Below, piece after piece: positions 27,026-36,270 of a stretch of DNA of 64,000 nt. Every line of letters starts with the position of its first letter. Within the stretch, counting starts at the first letter, position 1. A program made the position numbers and the translations under genes. The notes beneath the pieces are model-generated. The model searched no databases. It saw only the letters and a program-made list of their open reading frames with translations, and had not been told where the DNA came from. Source of the stretch: Burkholderiales bacterium C2. GTDB lineage: Bacteria; Pseudomonadota; Gammaproteobacteria; Burkholderiales; Burkholderiaceae_C. The stretch lies in NCBI GenBank assembly GCA_005503085.1, contig SCOI01000001.1, positions 399,344-463,343 on the forward strand, written 5' to 3'.

Positions 27026-27924
27026 TGCGCTGCGTGGATCGCCTTCAGCCGCTCGCGGGCCACATGGGTGTAGATCTGCGTGGTTGACAGATCGGCATGG
27101 CCCAGCAGCAGCTGCACCGCGCGCAGATCGGCGCCGTGGTTGAGCAGATGGGTGGCGAAGGCGTGGCGCAGCGTGTGCGGTGACAGCGGCGCGGTGATGC
27201 CGGCCTGCAGCGCGTACTTCTTGACCAGCTTCCAGAACATCTGCCTCGTCATGCCCTCGCCGCGGATCGTGACGAACAGCGCGTCGCAGCGCTGGCCCTT
27301 CAGCAGGGCCGCCCTCGCCTCCTGCAAGTAGCGCAGCAGCCAGCTGTGCGCCTCCTCGCCGAAGGGCACGAGGCGCTCCTTGGCGCCCTTGCCGGTGATG
27401 CGCAGCACCGCTTCCTTGAAGCCCACATGCACGCTCTTGAGCTCGACCAGTTCGCTGACCCGCAGGCCGCTGGCATACATCAGTTCCAGCATCGCGCGGT
27501 CGCGCAGGCCCAGCGTGTCCTCCACCTCGGGCGCGGCCAGCAAGGCCTCGACCTGGGCTTGGCTCAGCACCTTGGGCACGCGCAGCGGCTGCCGGGCATT
27601 GGCCAGACGCAGGGTCGGGTCCTCGGCCAGCGCCTGCTCGCGCAAGGCCCAGCGGTAGTAGCGCTTGAAAACGCTCAGGCGCCGGTTCGAGCTGGTCGCG
27701 CGGCTGCCCTCATGGCGGGCCGCCGCATAGCCCAGCAGATGCAGCTCCCGCGCGCCGTCCAGCGCCAGGCCATGCGCCTGCGCCAGCCAGTCGGCCAGCA
27801 GACTCAGATCGCGCCGGTAGGCCGCCAGCGTATTGGCAGCCAGACCGTCCTCGATCCACAGCATCTCGACAAAGCGCGCGATCGCCGCCTCGCTGGCGGC
27901 ACGCGCAGCCGATCCCTTGTCCAT
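27010..27924 (-). CDS. xerD: Tyrosine recombinase XerD
   Basis: 304 residues from the ATG at 27924 ([10 protein letters not shown]), normal XerD length. The catalytic Arg is R155 in [12 protein letters not shown], followed by [34 protein letters not shown] and the nucleophile Tyr285. It works with XerC at dif to resolve chromosome dimers. The context (after an oxidoreductase, before a Bug gene) is not mobile-element-like, and the sequence is XerD rather than an integrase. Confidence 0.93.
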   Translation of the reverse strand: MDKGSAARAASEAAIARFVEMLWIEDGLAANTLAAYRRDLSLLADWLAQAHGLALDGARELHLLGYAAARHEGSRATSSNRRLSVFKRYYRWALREQALAEDPTLRLANARQPLRVPKVLSQAQVEALLAAPEVEDTLGLRDRAMLELMYASGLRVSELVELKSVHVGFKEAVLRITGKGAKERLVPFGEEAHSWLLRYLQEARAALLKGQRCDALFVTIRGEGMTRQMFWKLVKKYALQAGITAPLSPHTLRHAFATHLLNHGADLRAVQLLLGHADLSTTQIYTHVARERLKAIHAAHHPRG

Positions 27925-27942
27925 CCCTGCCTTCCAAAGAGA

Positions 27943-27963
27943 AAGGGCGCACGCGGCGCCCTT
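27943..27963 (-). terminator. Hairpin after the Bug receptor gene
   Basis: AAGGGCGC-ACGCG-GCGCCCTT, a perfect 8-bp stem, ~20 bp past the tctC-like stop. On the minus strand it is followed by TCTCTTT, a weak T-run, so it is a fair Rho-independent terminator separating this gene from xerD. Confidence 0.6.
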
Positions 27964-27985
27964 GGTCACTGCTGCAGCGCCCGGC

Positions 27986-28963
27986 TCAATCGAGCTTGAG
28001 CTTCTGCTGCTCGACCACCTTTTTGTAGACCTCGAACTCGGCCTTGGTCTGGGCCGTGAACTGCTCGGGCGTGTTGGCCACGATCAGCGAGCCGGTGTCC
28101 TCGATGCGCTTCTTCACATCGGGCATCTCGACGGTCTTCTTGACCGCCGCGGCAACCTTGTCGATCACCTCCTTGGGCAGGTTCTTCGGGCCATGGATGC
28201 CGTAATAAGCCATGCGATTGACCGGCTCCAGCCCGATTTCCTTGAATGTCGGCACATTGGGCAGCACGGCCAGGCGATTCGGTGCGGCCACGACGATGGG
28301 GATCAGCCGGCCGTCCTTGATGAAAGGCAGGGCCGAGGGCAGGTTGTCGAAGATCATCGGCACCTGGCCGGCCACCGTGTCGTTGAGCGCCGGGCCGGCG
28401 CCGCGATAGGGGATGTGCAGCACAAAGACATTGGCCAGGCTCTTGTAGAGCTCCATCTGCAGATGGCCGATGCCGCCGGTGCCCGAGCTGGCGAAGCTGT
28501 ACTTGCCGGGGCTCTTCTTCAGCTCGGCGACAAAACCCTTGTAGTCGCGCGCCGGGAATGAGGGATGCACCGCGATCACATTGGGCGTGGCCGCCACATT
28601 GATGATGGAGGTGAAGTCGGTCAGCGGGTTGTAGGGGATCTTGGGGTTGATCGCGGGGTTCGACGCGGTGGTCGACACCGTGGCCATGCCCAGCGTGTAG
28701 CCGTCCGGCGCGGCCTTGACGATTTCATTGGCGCCGATCGAACCGCCACCGCCGGCGCGGTTGTCGACCAGCAGGTTCTGGCCCAGATGGGCCTGGATCT
28801 TCTCGGCCAGCACGCGCGCGACGATATCGGTGGTGCCGCCCGGCGCAAACGGCACGATCAGGCGCACCGGCTTGGCCGGATAGCTCTGGGCCAGGGCCAG
28901 CGGGGCGACCAGGGTAGCGGCGCTCAAGGCCACACAACGACGTATCCAGACTCGACGGCTCAT
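27986..28963 (-). CDS. Bug/TctC-family periplasmic solute receptor, orphan
   Basis: 325 residues, good AAAGGAG ribosome site, signal peptide ending ALAQS (about residue 26). The mature part has the family pattern: [81 protein letters not shown] and the C-terminal [13 protein letters not shown]. These proteins bind small carboxylates. No tctA/tctB membrane genes adjoin it, which is normal in Burkholderiales, where Bug receptors are greatly amplified. Confidence 0.93.
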   Translation of the reverse strand: MSRRVWIRRCVALSAATLVAPLALAQSYPAKPVRLIVPFAPGGTTDIVARVLAEKIQAHLGQNLLVDNRAGGGGSIGANEIVKAAPDGYTLGMATVSTTASNPAINPKIPYNPLTDFTSIINVAATPNVIAVHPSFPARDYKGFVAELKKSPGKYSFASSGTGGIGHLQMELYKSLANVFVLHIPYRGAGPALNDTVAGQVPMIFDNLPSALPFIKDGRLIPIVVAAPNRLAVLPNVPTFKEIGLEPVNRMAYYGIHGPKNLPKEVIDKVAAAVKKTVEMPDVKKRIEDTGSLIVANTPEQFTAQTKAEFEVYKKVVEQQKLKLD

Positions 28964-29071
28964 CAGCGGTCTCCTTTTATGAGGTAATTCTTGGGGCAGT
29001 TCATCGATGCTTCTGGCGCGATGCTAACCACCCCCATCGGGGCCTATGCTAGCGGAACTACGTACAGGCCC

Positions 29072-29695
29072 TCAGTCGCCGGCGCCGCCCAGCAAGCCGG
29101 CCTTGAGCCGCTTGTCCACCGGTCGCTCGCCGAGAAACACCTTCAGCAAGGCCAGATAGAACTCCGGCCCGGCAATCGCCGCGCCGATGGCTTTGCCGTT
29201 CAGGCTGATCACGGTGCCCTGTTCGGGCAGATAGTCCATATCGATCAGGTCCTTGCTGCGCACCTTGGCGACCGCGCGCAGCTGGGTGTTGAACTGCTCG
29301 ATCTTGTCGGGCAGCGCGGCCTGCTCGGCCTCGCTGCAGTTGCGCCGCACGCCCTTGGCGATGGCCTTGACGAACTCCTCGGTGCCGACGTCCAGCAACA
29401 TGCGGATGCGGATGCGCTTGGGGCCAGGTGTTGCGTAGACCGCCGCCGGCGTGCTGGCGCTGCGCCCCAGGTAGAGGGCCGCCAGATAGCCTTTGAGCAC
29501 TGCCACCGCCCGCATGCCGACGCCGTTGAGCATCAGCGCGCTGCCACCCAGCTGCAGCTTGTCGTCGAACTCATAGCCCTCATAGCGGCGCGCCAGTGCC
29601 GGCGCATTGATGCCCAGACCCAGCAGCGCGGCCATGAGCAGGCGGCGTGGTCGGTTCGGCACGACCTCGCGGGGGACCCCAGGGAAAAAAGCCAT
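29072..29695 (-). CDS. Chalcone-isomerase-like exported protein
   Basis: 207 residues, AAGGAG site. A Sec-type signal with an unusually long n-region (hydrophobic part LLMAALLGLGINAPALA). Mature YEFDDKLQLGGSALMLNGVGMR and KGYLAALYLGRSASTPA match the bacterial chalcone-isomerase-like (Chalcone_3) family, whose members are periplasmic and not known to be flavonoid enzymes. Function unknown. Confidence 0.85.
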   Translation of the reverse strand: MAFFPGVPREVVPNRPRRLLMAALLGLGINAPALARRYEGYEFDDKLQLGGSALMLNGVGMRAVAVLKGYLAALYLGRSASTPAAVYATPGPKRIRIRMLLDVGTEEFVKAIAKGVRRNCSEAEQAALPDKIEQFNTQLRAVAKVRSKDLIDMDYLPEQGTVISLNGKAIGAAIAGPEFYLALLKVFLGERPVDKRLKAGLLGGAGD

Positions 29696-29771
29696 ATCAC
29701 TCTCCTTGCCCCAAGCCTAACGCAGCCGGCGCCCCACAGGCCGACAGCGCCCCGATGGCACACTGCCGGCC

Positions 29772-30680
29772 ATGCCTGCCGTACCTGTTGTTCCCGACTT
29801 CCTGCTGCTACTGCCCGACGCGCTGCTGATACTTTGCGGTTTTTTACTGTGCCGCTACACGGCGCTGAACCGGCCGATCTGGGAGGCCACCGAGAAGCTG
29901 GTGTACTACCTGCTGTTCCCGGTGCTGCTGTTCAACTCCATCGTGCGCACGCCGCTGCAGCCGGCCGAGACCCTGAGCCTGGCCAGTGCCGGTGTGGCGG
30001 TGGTGCTGGCCGGTGTCGGGCTGGCCTATGGGCTGAAGCTCTGGCCCGGTGTCGATGCGCGCGCCCATGCCTCCGGCGCCCAGGTGGCTTTCCGCTTCAA
30101 TTCCTATATCGCGCTGGCGCTGGCCGAGCGGTTGCAGGGCGCGCAGGGCGTGGCCTGGGTGGCCCTGCTGGTGGCGCTGTGCGTGCCGATCTGCAATGTG
30201 GCCGCCGTCTACCCGCTGGCCCGGCACGGCGGCCAGGGCCTGTGGCGCGAGCTGGCGCGCAACCCGCTGATCCTCAGCACCGTGGCCGGCCTGATCGCTA
30301 ATCTGATGGGGCTGAAACTGCCCGAGGCCGCCGCGCTGACTTTGAACCGCATCGGCCTGGCCGCCCTGCCGCTGGGCCTGATGGCGGTGGGCGCCGGCCT
30401 GCGCTTCGGTGCGCTGCGCGATGCGCCGCGACTGGCCGCCGCGCTGCTGGCGATCCGCCATGCCGCCCTGCCCTTGCTGGCCCTGGGCCTGGGCCACGGG
30501 CTGGCGCTGCCGGCCGGTCAGCGTGTCGTGCTGCTGACCTTTGCGGCCCTGCCGACCGCGTCGAGTGCCTATGTGCTGGCCGCGCGCATGGGCGGCCATG
30601 CGGCCTTTGTGGCCGGCCTGGTGACCTTGTCAACCCTGGTGGGCATGCTCAGCCTGCCGTTCTGGCTGAGCCTGTTGTAG
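29772..30680 (+). CDS. AEC-family (auxin efflux carrier-like) transporter
   Basis: 302 residues, about ten membrane helices in two inverted halves, with NPLILSTVAGLIANLMGLKLP and FAALPTASSAYVLAARMGG, both typical of AEC permeases that move small organic acids or malonate. No Shine-Dalgarno: CACACT lies seven bases before the ATG. Its last 51 bp overlap the convergent queG. Confidence 0.88.
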   Translation: MPAVPVVPDFLLLLPDALLILCGFLLCRYTALNRPIWEATEKLVYYLLFPVLLFNSIVRTPLQPAETLSLASAGVAVVLAGVGLAYGLKLWPGVDARAHASGAQVAFRFNSYIALALAERLQGAQGVAWVALLVALCVPICNVAAVYPLARHGGQGLWRELARNPLILSTVAGLIANLMGLKLPEAAALTLNRIGLAALPLGLMAVGAGLRFGALRDAPRLAAALLAIRHAALPLLALGLGHGLALPAGQRVVLLTFAALPTASSAYVLAARMGGHAAFVAGLVTLSTLVGMLSLPFWLSLL

Positions 30681-31760
30681 CGCCCATTCGATGTGCTCGG
30701 CCAGCAGTTCGTTCGCGCTCGGCAGCGCCTCCAGCAAGGCCAGGCTGATGCCCTGGTCCGAGCCGGCGCGCAGCGCATTGCCCATCGCCACGGCCAGATT
30801 GCGCCGCCAGCGCGCATGGCCGATGCGGCGGATCGCCGAACCCTCGGTAAAACGCAGGAACTCGGTCTCGCTCCAGGCCCACAGCGCCAGCAGGCCGGGC
30901 GCGCGCAGCGGCTCGCGCTCGTCGAAGTCCGGCAGCGTGCTTTTGCCGGCGAACTTGTTCCAGGGGCAGATCAGCTGGCAGTCGTCGCAGCCGTAGATAC
31001 GGTTGCCCATCAGCGGCCGTAGCTCGATGGGGATGGCGCCGTCATGCTCGATGGTCAGATAGGAGATGCAGCGCCGCGCATCGACCCGGTAGGGCGCCAC
31101 GATGGCGCCGGTGGGGCAGGCCTCGATGCAGGCCGTGCACTGGCCGCAATGGGCGCTGACCGGCTCCGAGAGCGGCAGCGGCAGGTCCAGATAGATCTCG
31201 CCGAGGAAGAACATCGAGCCATGCTCGCGGTGCAGGGTCAGCGTGTGCTTGCCGCGCCAGCCGATGCCGGAGCGCGCGGCCAGTTCCACCTCCAGCACCG
31301 GGGCCGAGTCGGTGAAGACACGGTAGCCGAAGGGACCGATGGCCTGCTCCAGCCGGGTCGCGAGCTGCTGCAGCCGGGCGCGCAAGACCTTGTGATAGTC
31401 GCGCCCCCGGGCATAGATCGACAGCTGTGCGCGCTGCGGATCACCCAGGCCCTGCCACTCGACGGCCTGCCAGTCCTGCGCACTGCCGCGTGACCGGTAG
31501 TCCATGCGCACGGTCAGCACCCGCAGCGTGCCGGGCACCAGTTCGGCCGGCCGTGCGCGCTTGAGCCCGTGGGCCTCCATATAGTGCATAGCGCCGTGAA
31601 AACCGGCCGCCAGCCAGGCCGTCAAGCCGGGTTCGGCACTGCTCAGGTCGATATCGGCCACGCCAATCTGTGAGAATCCCAGCTCAAGCGCCCAGGCGCG
31701 CAATTGCAGCAGCAGCGCTTGCGCGTCCTTGTCACCGATTTGCTGTGGAGCCTCGTTCAT
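30630..31760 (-). CDS. queG: Epoxyqueuosine reductase
   Basis: 376 residues. Cobalamin-binding N-terminal part (GFSQIGVADID, FTDSAPVLEVELAARSGIGWRGKHT) and two 4Fe-4S motifs, CGQCTACIEACPTGAI and CDDCQLICPWNK. It performs the last step of queuosine synthesis, reducing epoxyqueuosine in the tRNA anticodon. Its ATG abuts the tsaE start on the opposite strand. Confidence 0.96.
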   Translation of the reverse strand: MNEAPQQIGDKDAQALLLQLRAWALELGFSQIGVADIDLSSAEPGLTAWLAAGFHGAMHYMEAHGLKRARPAELVPGTLRVLTVRMDYRSRGSAQDWQAVEWQGLGDPQRAQLSIYARGRDYHKVLRARLQQLATRLEQAIGPFGYRVFTDSAPVLEVELAARSGIGWRGKHTLTLHREHGSMFFLGEIYLDLPLPLSEPVSAHCGQCTACIEACPTGAIVAPYRVDARRCISYLTIEHDGAIPIELRPLMGNRIYGCDDCQLICPWNKFAGKSTLPDFDEREPLRAPGLLALWAWSETEFLRFTEGSAIRRIGHARWRRNLAVAMGNALRAGSDQGISLALLEALPSANELLAEHIEWALQQAQPERQAEHAHQG

Positions 31761-32237
31761 TTGCGCATTCTAGAAAGCCGCCACCTGCTGTGGCCCGATG
31801 AAGCCGCCACCGAGGCCTTTGCCGCCCGGCTGGCCCAGGCGCCGGGCCTGATGAATGCCAGCATCGAGTTGCACGGCTCGCTGGGCGCCGGCAAGACCAG
31901 CCTGGTGCGCCATCTGCTGCGCGCGCTGGGCGTGACTGGCCGCATCAAGAGCCCCAGCTACGCGGTGCTGGAGAGCTATGAGTTGCCCCAGGGCGATGTC
32001 AGCCATTTCGATTTCTACCGCTTCGCCGACCCGCGCGAGTGGGAGGACGCCGGCTTTCGCGAGATCTTCACCCGGCCCGGGCTCAAGCTCAGCGAGTGGC
32101 CGGAGAAGGCCGAGGGCATGCTGCCGACGCCCGATCTGCGCATCTGGCTCGCCACCCAGGACGACGACAGCCGCCGGGTCGAACTGCAGGCCTGCACCGC
32201 CGAGGGTCAGGCCTTGCTGAAGGGGCTGGCGCCATGA
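31761..32237 (+). CDS. tsaE: tRNA threonylcarbamoyladenosine ATPase TsaE
   Basis: 158 residues. The family N-terminus (SRHLLWPDEAATEAFAARLA) has no upstream ATG. TTG at 31761, with GGAG ten bases before it, gives the right length and begins on the base next to the queG ATG of the other strand. Walker A GSLGAGKTS, then KSPSYAVLESYE, DFYRFADPREWEDAG and LKLSEWPEKAEG are all conserved. It supports t6A synthesis with TsaB and TsaD. Its stop overlaps the amidase ATG by four bases, the usual tsaE-amiC coupling. Confidence 0.93.
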   Translation: MRILESRHLLWPDEAATEAFAARLAQAPGLMNASIELHGSLGAGKTSLVRHLLRALGVTGRIKSPSYAVLESYELPQGDVSHFDFYRFADPREWEDAGFREIFTRPGLKLSEWPEKAEGMLPTPDLRIWLATQDDDSRRVELQACTAEGQALLKGLAP

Positions 32238-33628
32238 GCCGACGCCTCGCGCTGCGCCGCATGGGCAGCCTGGTGCTGCTGCTGCAGGCTCCCCAGCTGG
32301 TGCGGGCAGCCAGCAGTGCCAGCATCGTCGCGGTGCGGGTCTGGCCGGCGCCCGACTACACCCGGGTGACGCTGGAATCCGACCGGCCGCTGGCTGCCAA
32401 GCATTTCCTGGTCGACAGCCCGCACCGGCTGGTGATCGACATTGACGGGCTGGAGCTCAGCGCCGGCCTGCGCGAGCTGCTGGGCAAGATCAAGCCCGAG
32501 GACCCCTATATCAGTGCGGTGCGGGTCGGCCAGAACCAGCCGCGCGTCGTGCGCATCGTGCTGGACCTGAAGCAGCCAGTGGCTCCGCAGATCTTCACAC
32601 TGGAGCCGGTCGCGGCCTACAAGGACCGCCTGGTCTTCGACCTCTACCCGCAGCAGGAACGTGATCCGCTGCTGGCCCTGATCCGCGAGAAGGAACAGGC
32701 CGAGACCCAGGCCGCGCAGGCGGTGCAGGACGCGCTGGGCGAGCTGATCGGCCGGATCGAGAAGCCGGCCGTGCTGCCCCCGGTGGCTGCAGCGCCATCG
32801 CCCGCGCCGTCCCCTGCGCCCACCACACCGCCCGTCACAACGCCCGCTTCAGCCCCATCGCTGCAGACCCCGGCACCAGCGCCAGCGCCCGGCCCGATCG
32901 ACCGCAGCAAGCTGGACCGGCTGATCGTCATCGCGCTGGACCCCGGCCATGGCGGCGAAGACCCCGGCGCCGTCGGCCCCAGCGGGCTGAAGGAAAAGGA
33001 TGTGGTGCTGGCCGTGGCGCTGAAGCTGCGCGACCGGCTCAACAGCAACCCCAATATCCGCGTGATGATGACGCGCGATGCCGATTTCTTCGTGCCGCTG
33101 CAGGAGCGGGTACGCAAGGCCCGCCGTGTGCAAGCCGATCTGTTTGTCTCCATCCATGCCGATGCCTTCTTCACGCCACAGGCGCGCGGCGCCTCGGTGT
33201 TCGCGCTGAGCCAGGGAGCGGCCACCAGCACGGCGGCGCGCTGGATCGCGGCCAAGGAGAACCGGGCCGATCAGGTCGGCGGCGTCAACGTCGCCTCGGT
33301 CAAGGACCGCGAGGTGCTGCGCGCGATGCTGGACATGAGCACCAGCGCCCAGATCAAGGACAGCCTGAAGCTCGGCTCCGAGGTGCTGGGCCAGATCGGC
33401 AAGGTCGGGCGCCTGCACAAGAAGGCGGTCGAGCAGGCCGGTTTCGCGGTGTTGAAGGCGCCGGATGTGCCCTCCATCCTGGTCGAGACCGCCTTCATCT
33501 CGAACCCTGAGGAAGAGGCCAAGCTGCGCGACCCCGACTACCAGGCCCAGCTCGTCAATGCGCTGGCCACCGGCATCGCGCGCTACTTCGCGAAAAACCC
33601 GCCGCTGGCGCGGCACCGCTCGCTGTAG
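32234..33628 (+). CDS. amiC: N-acetylmuramoyl-L-alanine amidase, AMIN domain
   Basis: 464 residues. Twin-arginine-like signal (SRRLALRRMGSLVLLLQAPQLVRA), AMIN domain (~residues 30-125) for septal localisation, a Pro/Ala-rich linker (~155-215), and a zinc Amidase_3 domain (~230-455) with DPGHGGEDPGA, SIHADAF and VETAFISNPEEE supplying zinc ligands and the catalytic Glu. It splits septal peptidoglycan during daughter-cell separation. Coupled to tsaE, and converging on dedA with only ten bases between stops. Confidence 0.95.
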   Translation: MSRRLALRRMGSLVLLLQAPQLVRAASSASIVAVRVWPAPDYTRVTLESDRPLAAKHFLVDSPHRLVIDIDGLELSAGLRELLGKIKPEDPYISAVRVGQNQPRVVRIVLDLKQPVAPQIFTLEPVAAYKDRLVFDLYPQQERDPLLALIREKEQAETQAAQAVQDALGELIGRIEKPAVLPPVAAAPSPAPSPAPTTPPVTTPASAPSLQTPAPAPAPGPIDRSKLDRLIVIALDPGHGGEDPGAVGPSGLKEKDVVLAVALKLRDRLNSNPNIRVMMTRDADFFVPLQERVRKARRVQADLFVSIHADAFFTPQARGASVFALSQGAATSTAARWIAAKENRADQVGGVNVASVKDREVLRAMLDMSTSAQIKDSLKLGSEVLGQIGKVGRLHKKAVEQAGFAVLKAPDVPSILVETAFISNPEEEAKLRDPDYQAQLVNALATGIARYFAKNPPLARHRSL

Positions 33629-33638
33629 CTCACCGGGC

Positions 33639-34289
33639 TCAGGCCGCCTTCTGTTGGCTCCGGCTGGCCTTCCAGCCGCCGTAGATCGCGATCAGGCCCG
33701 GGATGATGATCATCGCCCAGATGATCTTGCTCAGATGGGTCTGCACAAAGGGGATGTTGCCGAACAGATAGCCGGCCACAGTGATGCCCACGACCCAGAT
33801 GAAGGCGCCGACCACGTTGTAGAGCGTGAACTTGCCACGGCTCATCTCGGCCACACCAGCCACAAAGGGAGCGAAGGTGCGGATGAAGGGCATGAAGCGG
33901 GCGATGATGATGGTCACGCCGCCGTTTCTTTCGTAAAACTCGTGTGCCGCATTGAAGGCGCGCTTGTTGAAAAAGCGCGACTGCTCCCACTGGAACACCT
34001 TGGGGCCGAAGTAGCGCCCGATCAGGTAGTTGGTCTGATCACCCAGAATGGCCGCGATCAGCAAGATGGTGATGGCCAGCGGCAGGCTCATCACGCCGGT
34101 GCCGCACAGGGCGCCGACCACGAAGAGCAGCGAATCGCCCGGCAGAAAGGGCATCACCACCAGACCGGTCTCGACGAAGACGATCAGGAACAGCAGGGCA
34201 TAGACCCAGGCGCCATAGGCCTGCACGAACGCGGCAATATGCTTGTCCACATGCAGGATGAAGTCGATCAGAAAGCTCGCGAATTCCAT
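33639..34289 (-). CDS. DedA-family membrane protein
   Basis: 216 residues with about five membrane segments. FVETGLVVMPFLPGDSLLFVVGA and ARFMPFIRTFAPFVAG are the family signatures, the second holding the conserved Arg. DedA proteins take part in lipid (undecaprenyl phosphate or phospholipid) flipping and envelope homeostasis. No ribosome site; CATAAT lies eight bases before the ATG. Divergent from mutL. Confidence 0.92.
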   Translation of the reverse strand: MEFASFLIDFILHVDKHIAAFVQAYGAWVYALLFLIVFVETGLVVMPFLPGDSLLFVVGALCGTGVMSLPLAITILLIAAILGDQTNYLIGRYFGPKVFQWEQSRFFNKRAFNAAHEFYERNGGVTIIIARFMPFIRTFAPFVAGVAEMSRGKFTLYNVVGAFIWVVGITVAGYLFGNIPFVQTHLSKIIWAMIIIPGLIAIYGGWKASRSQQKAA

Positions 34290-34297
34290 GGCGGCGG

Positions 34298-34303
34298 ATT
34301 ATG
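34298..34303 (-). promoter_or_regulatory. -10-like CATAAT, eight bases before dedA ATG
   Basis: Minus-strand CATAAT, eight bases, ATG; no Shine-Dalgarno. The divergent mutL start has the same design. Confidence 0.4.
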
Positions 34304-34338
34304 ACTGGGCTTGATACCGCCTCGATGACAGGACTTCT

Positions 34339-34344
34339 TACAAT
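34339..34344 (+). promoter_or_regulatory. -10-like TACAAT, six bases before mutL ATG
   Basis: TACAAT-CGGCCC-ATG with no Shine-Dalgarno and no visible -35 at 16-18 bp. It would give a leaderless mutL message. Confidence 0.45.
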
Positions 34345-34350
34345 CGGCCC

Positions 34351-36237
34351 ATGGATTTGTCTTCCCCCAGCGCGCCGGCGGCCCAGCGCCGCGCCATCCG
34401 CGAACTCCCCGATGAACTGATCAGCCAGATCGCCGCCGGCGAGGTGGTCGAACGCCCGGCCTCGGTGGTGCGCGAGCTGGTGGACAACGCGCTGGATGCC
34501 GGCGCGACGCAGATCACCGTCAAGCTGATGGCCGGCGGCGTGCGCAGCGTCGTGGTCGAGGACGACGGCCTGGGCATCCCGGTCGAGGAACTGCCGCTGG
34601 CGCTGAAGCGCCACGCCACCAGCAAGATCCGCAATCTGGACGAACTGGAATCGGTCGCGACCATGGGGTTTCGTGGCGAGGCCCTGGCCGCGATCTCCTC
34701 GGTGGCAGAGATGGCGGTGTCCAGCCGCTGCGAGGGCGCGCCCCATGCCCACCGGCTCGATGCCCGCTCCGGCGAGCTGGCGCCGGCCGCACGTGCCCGC
34801 GGCACCAGCGTCGAGGTGCGCGAGCTCTTCTTCAGCACGCCGGCGCGCCGCAAATTCCTGAAGACCGATGCCACCGAGCTGGCCCATTGCCTGGAATCGG
34901 TGCGCCGCCATGCGCTGGCCCGGCCCGATGTCGGCTTCACCGTCTGGCATGAGGGCAAGCTGGTCGAGCAGCTGCGCATCGCCAGCTCCGAGCAGCGCCT
35001 GGCCGATGTGCTGGGCACCGAGTTCATGGCCGAAAGCCGTGCGGTGTTCGCCGAGACCGGACCGCTGCGCGTCTACGGCCGCGCCGGCCTGCCGGAGGCC
35101 GCGCGCAGCCGCGCCGATATGCAGTACGTCTATGTCAACGGCCGTTTCGTGCGCGACAAGCTGATCGCCCACGGCATCCGCTCGGCCTATGAGGACGTGC
35201 TGCACGGTCACCGCCAGCCCTGCTATGTGCTCTTCATCGAGATCGCGCCCGACCGGGTCGATGTCAATGTGCACCCGACCAAGATCGAGGTGCGCTTTCG
35301 CGACGGCCGCGAGATGCACCAGAAGGTGCGCTATGCGGTGCAGGATGCGCTGGCGCTGTCGCGCAGCAGCGAGGCGACAGCCGCCGCACCCGCCATCGAG
35401 CAGGCCCAGCAGGCCGCCGCCGGTGCCACCGGTTTCCGCCCCGCGCCCGGCCATCCGCCGGCCTGGTTCGCTCAGCCGGCCGCCGAGCCCGCCCCCAGTT
35501 ACGGCGGCGCAGCACCCAGCTGGCGCAGCCCCATTGCCAATAGCGCGCAGGTCTCGCTGGGCCTGGCCGAGGTGGCGACGCTGTACGGCCAGCCGGCAAC
35601 ACCTGCCCCCAGCCCAGCGTCTCACGCCGCTGCCCCCGCCCTGCCCCAGCACGACTGGCCGCTGGGCCGTGCCATCGCCCAGATCCAGGGTGTCTATGTG
35701 CTGGCCGAGAACGCCCAGGGGCTGATCATTGTGGATATGCACGCCGCCCATGAGCGGGTGGTCTACGAGCGGCTCAAGGCCAGCCTGGGTGCCGCCGCGA
35801 TCGAGTCGCAGCCGCTGCTGATCCCTGTCACCTTTGCCGCGACGCCGCAGGAGATCGCCACCGCCGAGGCCCAGGGCGCTACGCTGGAGCGCCTGGGTCT
35901 TGATATCGCGCCGCTGTCGGCCAAGGTGCTGGCGGTGCGGGCCCGGCCGGCCGCGCTGGCCGGCGGCGATGTCGTCGAGCTGGCGCGCAGCGTGCTGGCC
36001 GAGCTGGCCCAGTTCGACGCCAGCCAGGCCATCGAACGCGCCCAGCACGAGATTCTCGCGACCATGGCCTGCCATGGCGCGGTGCGCGCGAACCGCCAGC
36101 TGACGCTGGACGAGATGAATGCCCTGCTGCGCGATATGGAGCGCACCGAGCGTGCCGATCAGTGCAATCATGGTCGCCCGACCTGGCGCCAGCTGACCAT
36201 GCGCGAGCTCGATGCGCTGTTTTTGCGCGGTCGCTGA
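34351..36237 (+). CDS. mutL: DNA mismatch repair protein MutL
   Basis: 628 residues. The GHKL ATPase N-terminus reads QIAAGEVVERPASVVRELVDNALDAGA, with DDGLGI and GFRGEALAAISSV. A Pro/Ala-rich linker (~residues 350-445) leads to the C-terminal dimerisation domain. There D462-M-H-A-x2-E-x4-E matches the endonuclease motif, so this MutL probably nicks DNA itself, as in bacteria lacking MutH. Followed after 33 bp by the pseudouridine synthase gene. Confidence 0.97.
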   Translation: MDLSSPSAPAAQRRAIRELPDELISQIAAGEVVERPASVVRELVDNALDAGATQITVKLMAGGVRSVVVEDDGLGIPVEELPLALKRHATSKIRNLDELESVATMGFRGEALAAISSVAEMAVSSRCEGAPHAHRLDARSGELAPAARARGTSVEVRELFFSTPARRKFLKTDATELAHCLESVRRHALARPDVGFTVWHEGKLVEQLRIASSEQRLADVLGTEFMAESRAVFAETGPLRVYGRAGLPEAARSRADMQYVYVNGRFVRDKLIAHGIRSAYEDVLHGHRQPCYVLFIEIAPDRVDVNVHPTKIEVRFRDGREMHQKVRYAVQDALALSRSSEATAAAPAIEQAQQAAAGATGFRPAPGHPPAWFAQPAAEPAPSYGGAAPSWRSPIANSAQVSLGLAEVATLYGQPATPAPSPASHAAAPALPQHDWPLGRAIAQIQGVYVLAENAQGLIIVDMHAAHERVVYERLKASLGAAAIESQPLLIPVTFAATPQEIATAEAQGATLERLGLDIAPLSAKVLAVRARPAALAGGDVVELARSVLAELAQFDASQAIERAQHEILATMACHGAVRANRQLTLDEMNALLRDMERTERADQCNHGRPTWRQLTMRELDALFLRGR

Positions 36238-36270
36238 TACGCAGCCGACCGCCACCCCGAAGGAGCCGTG

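Noticed and set aside
27010..27924. XerD-like gene as integrase of a genomic island
   Set aside because: Length, N-terminus and context fit the housekeeping XerD; no attachment site, cargo or composition shift around it.
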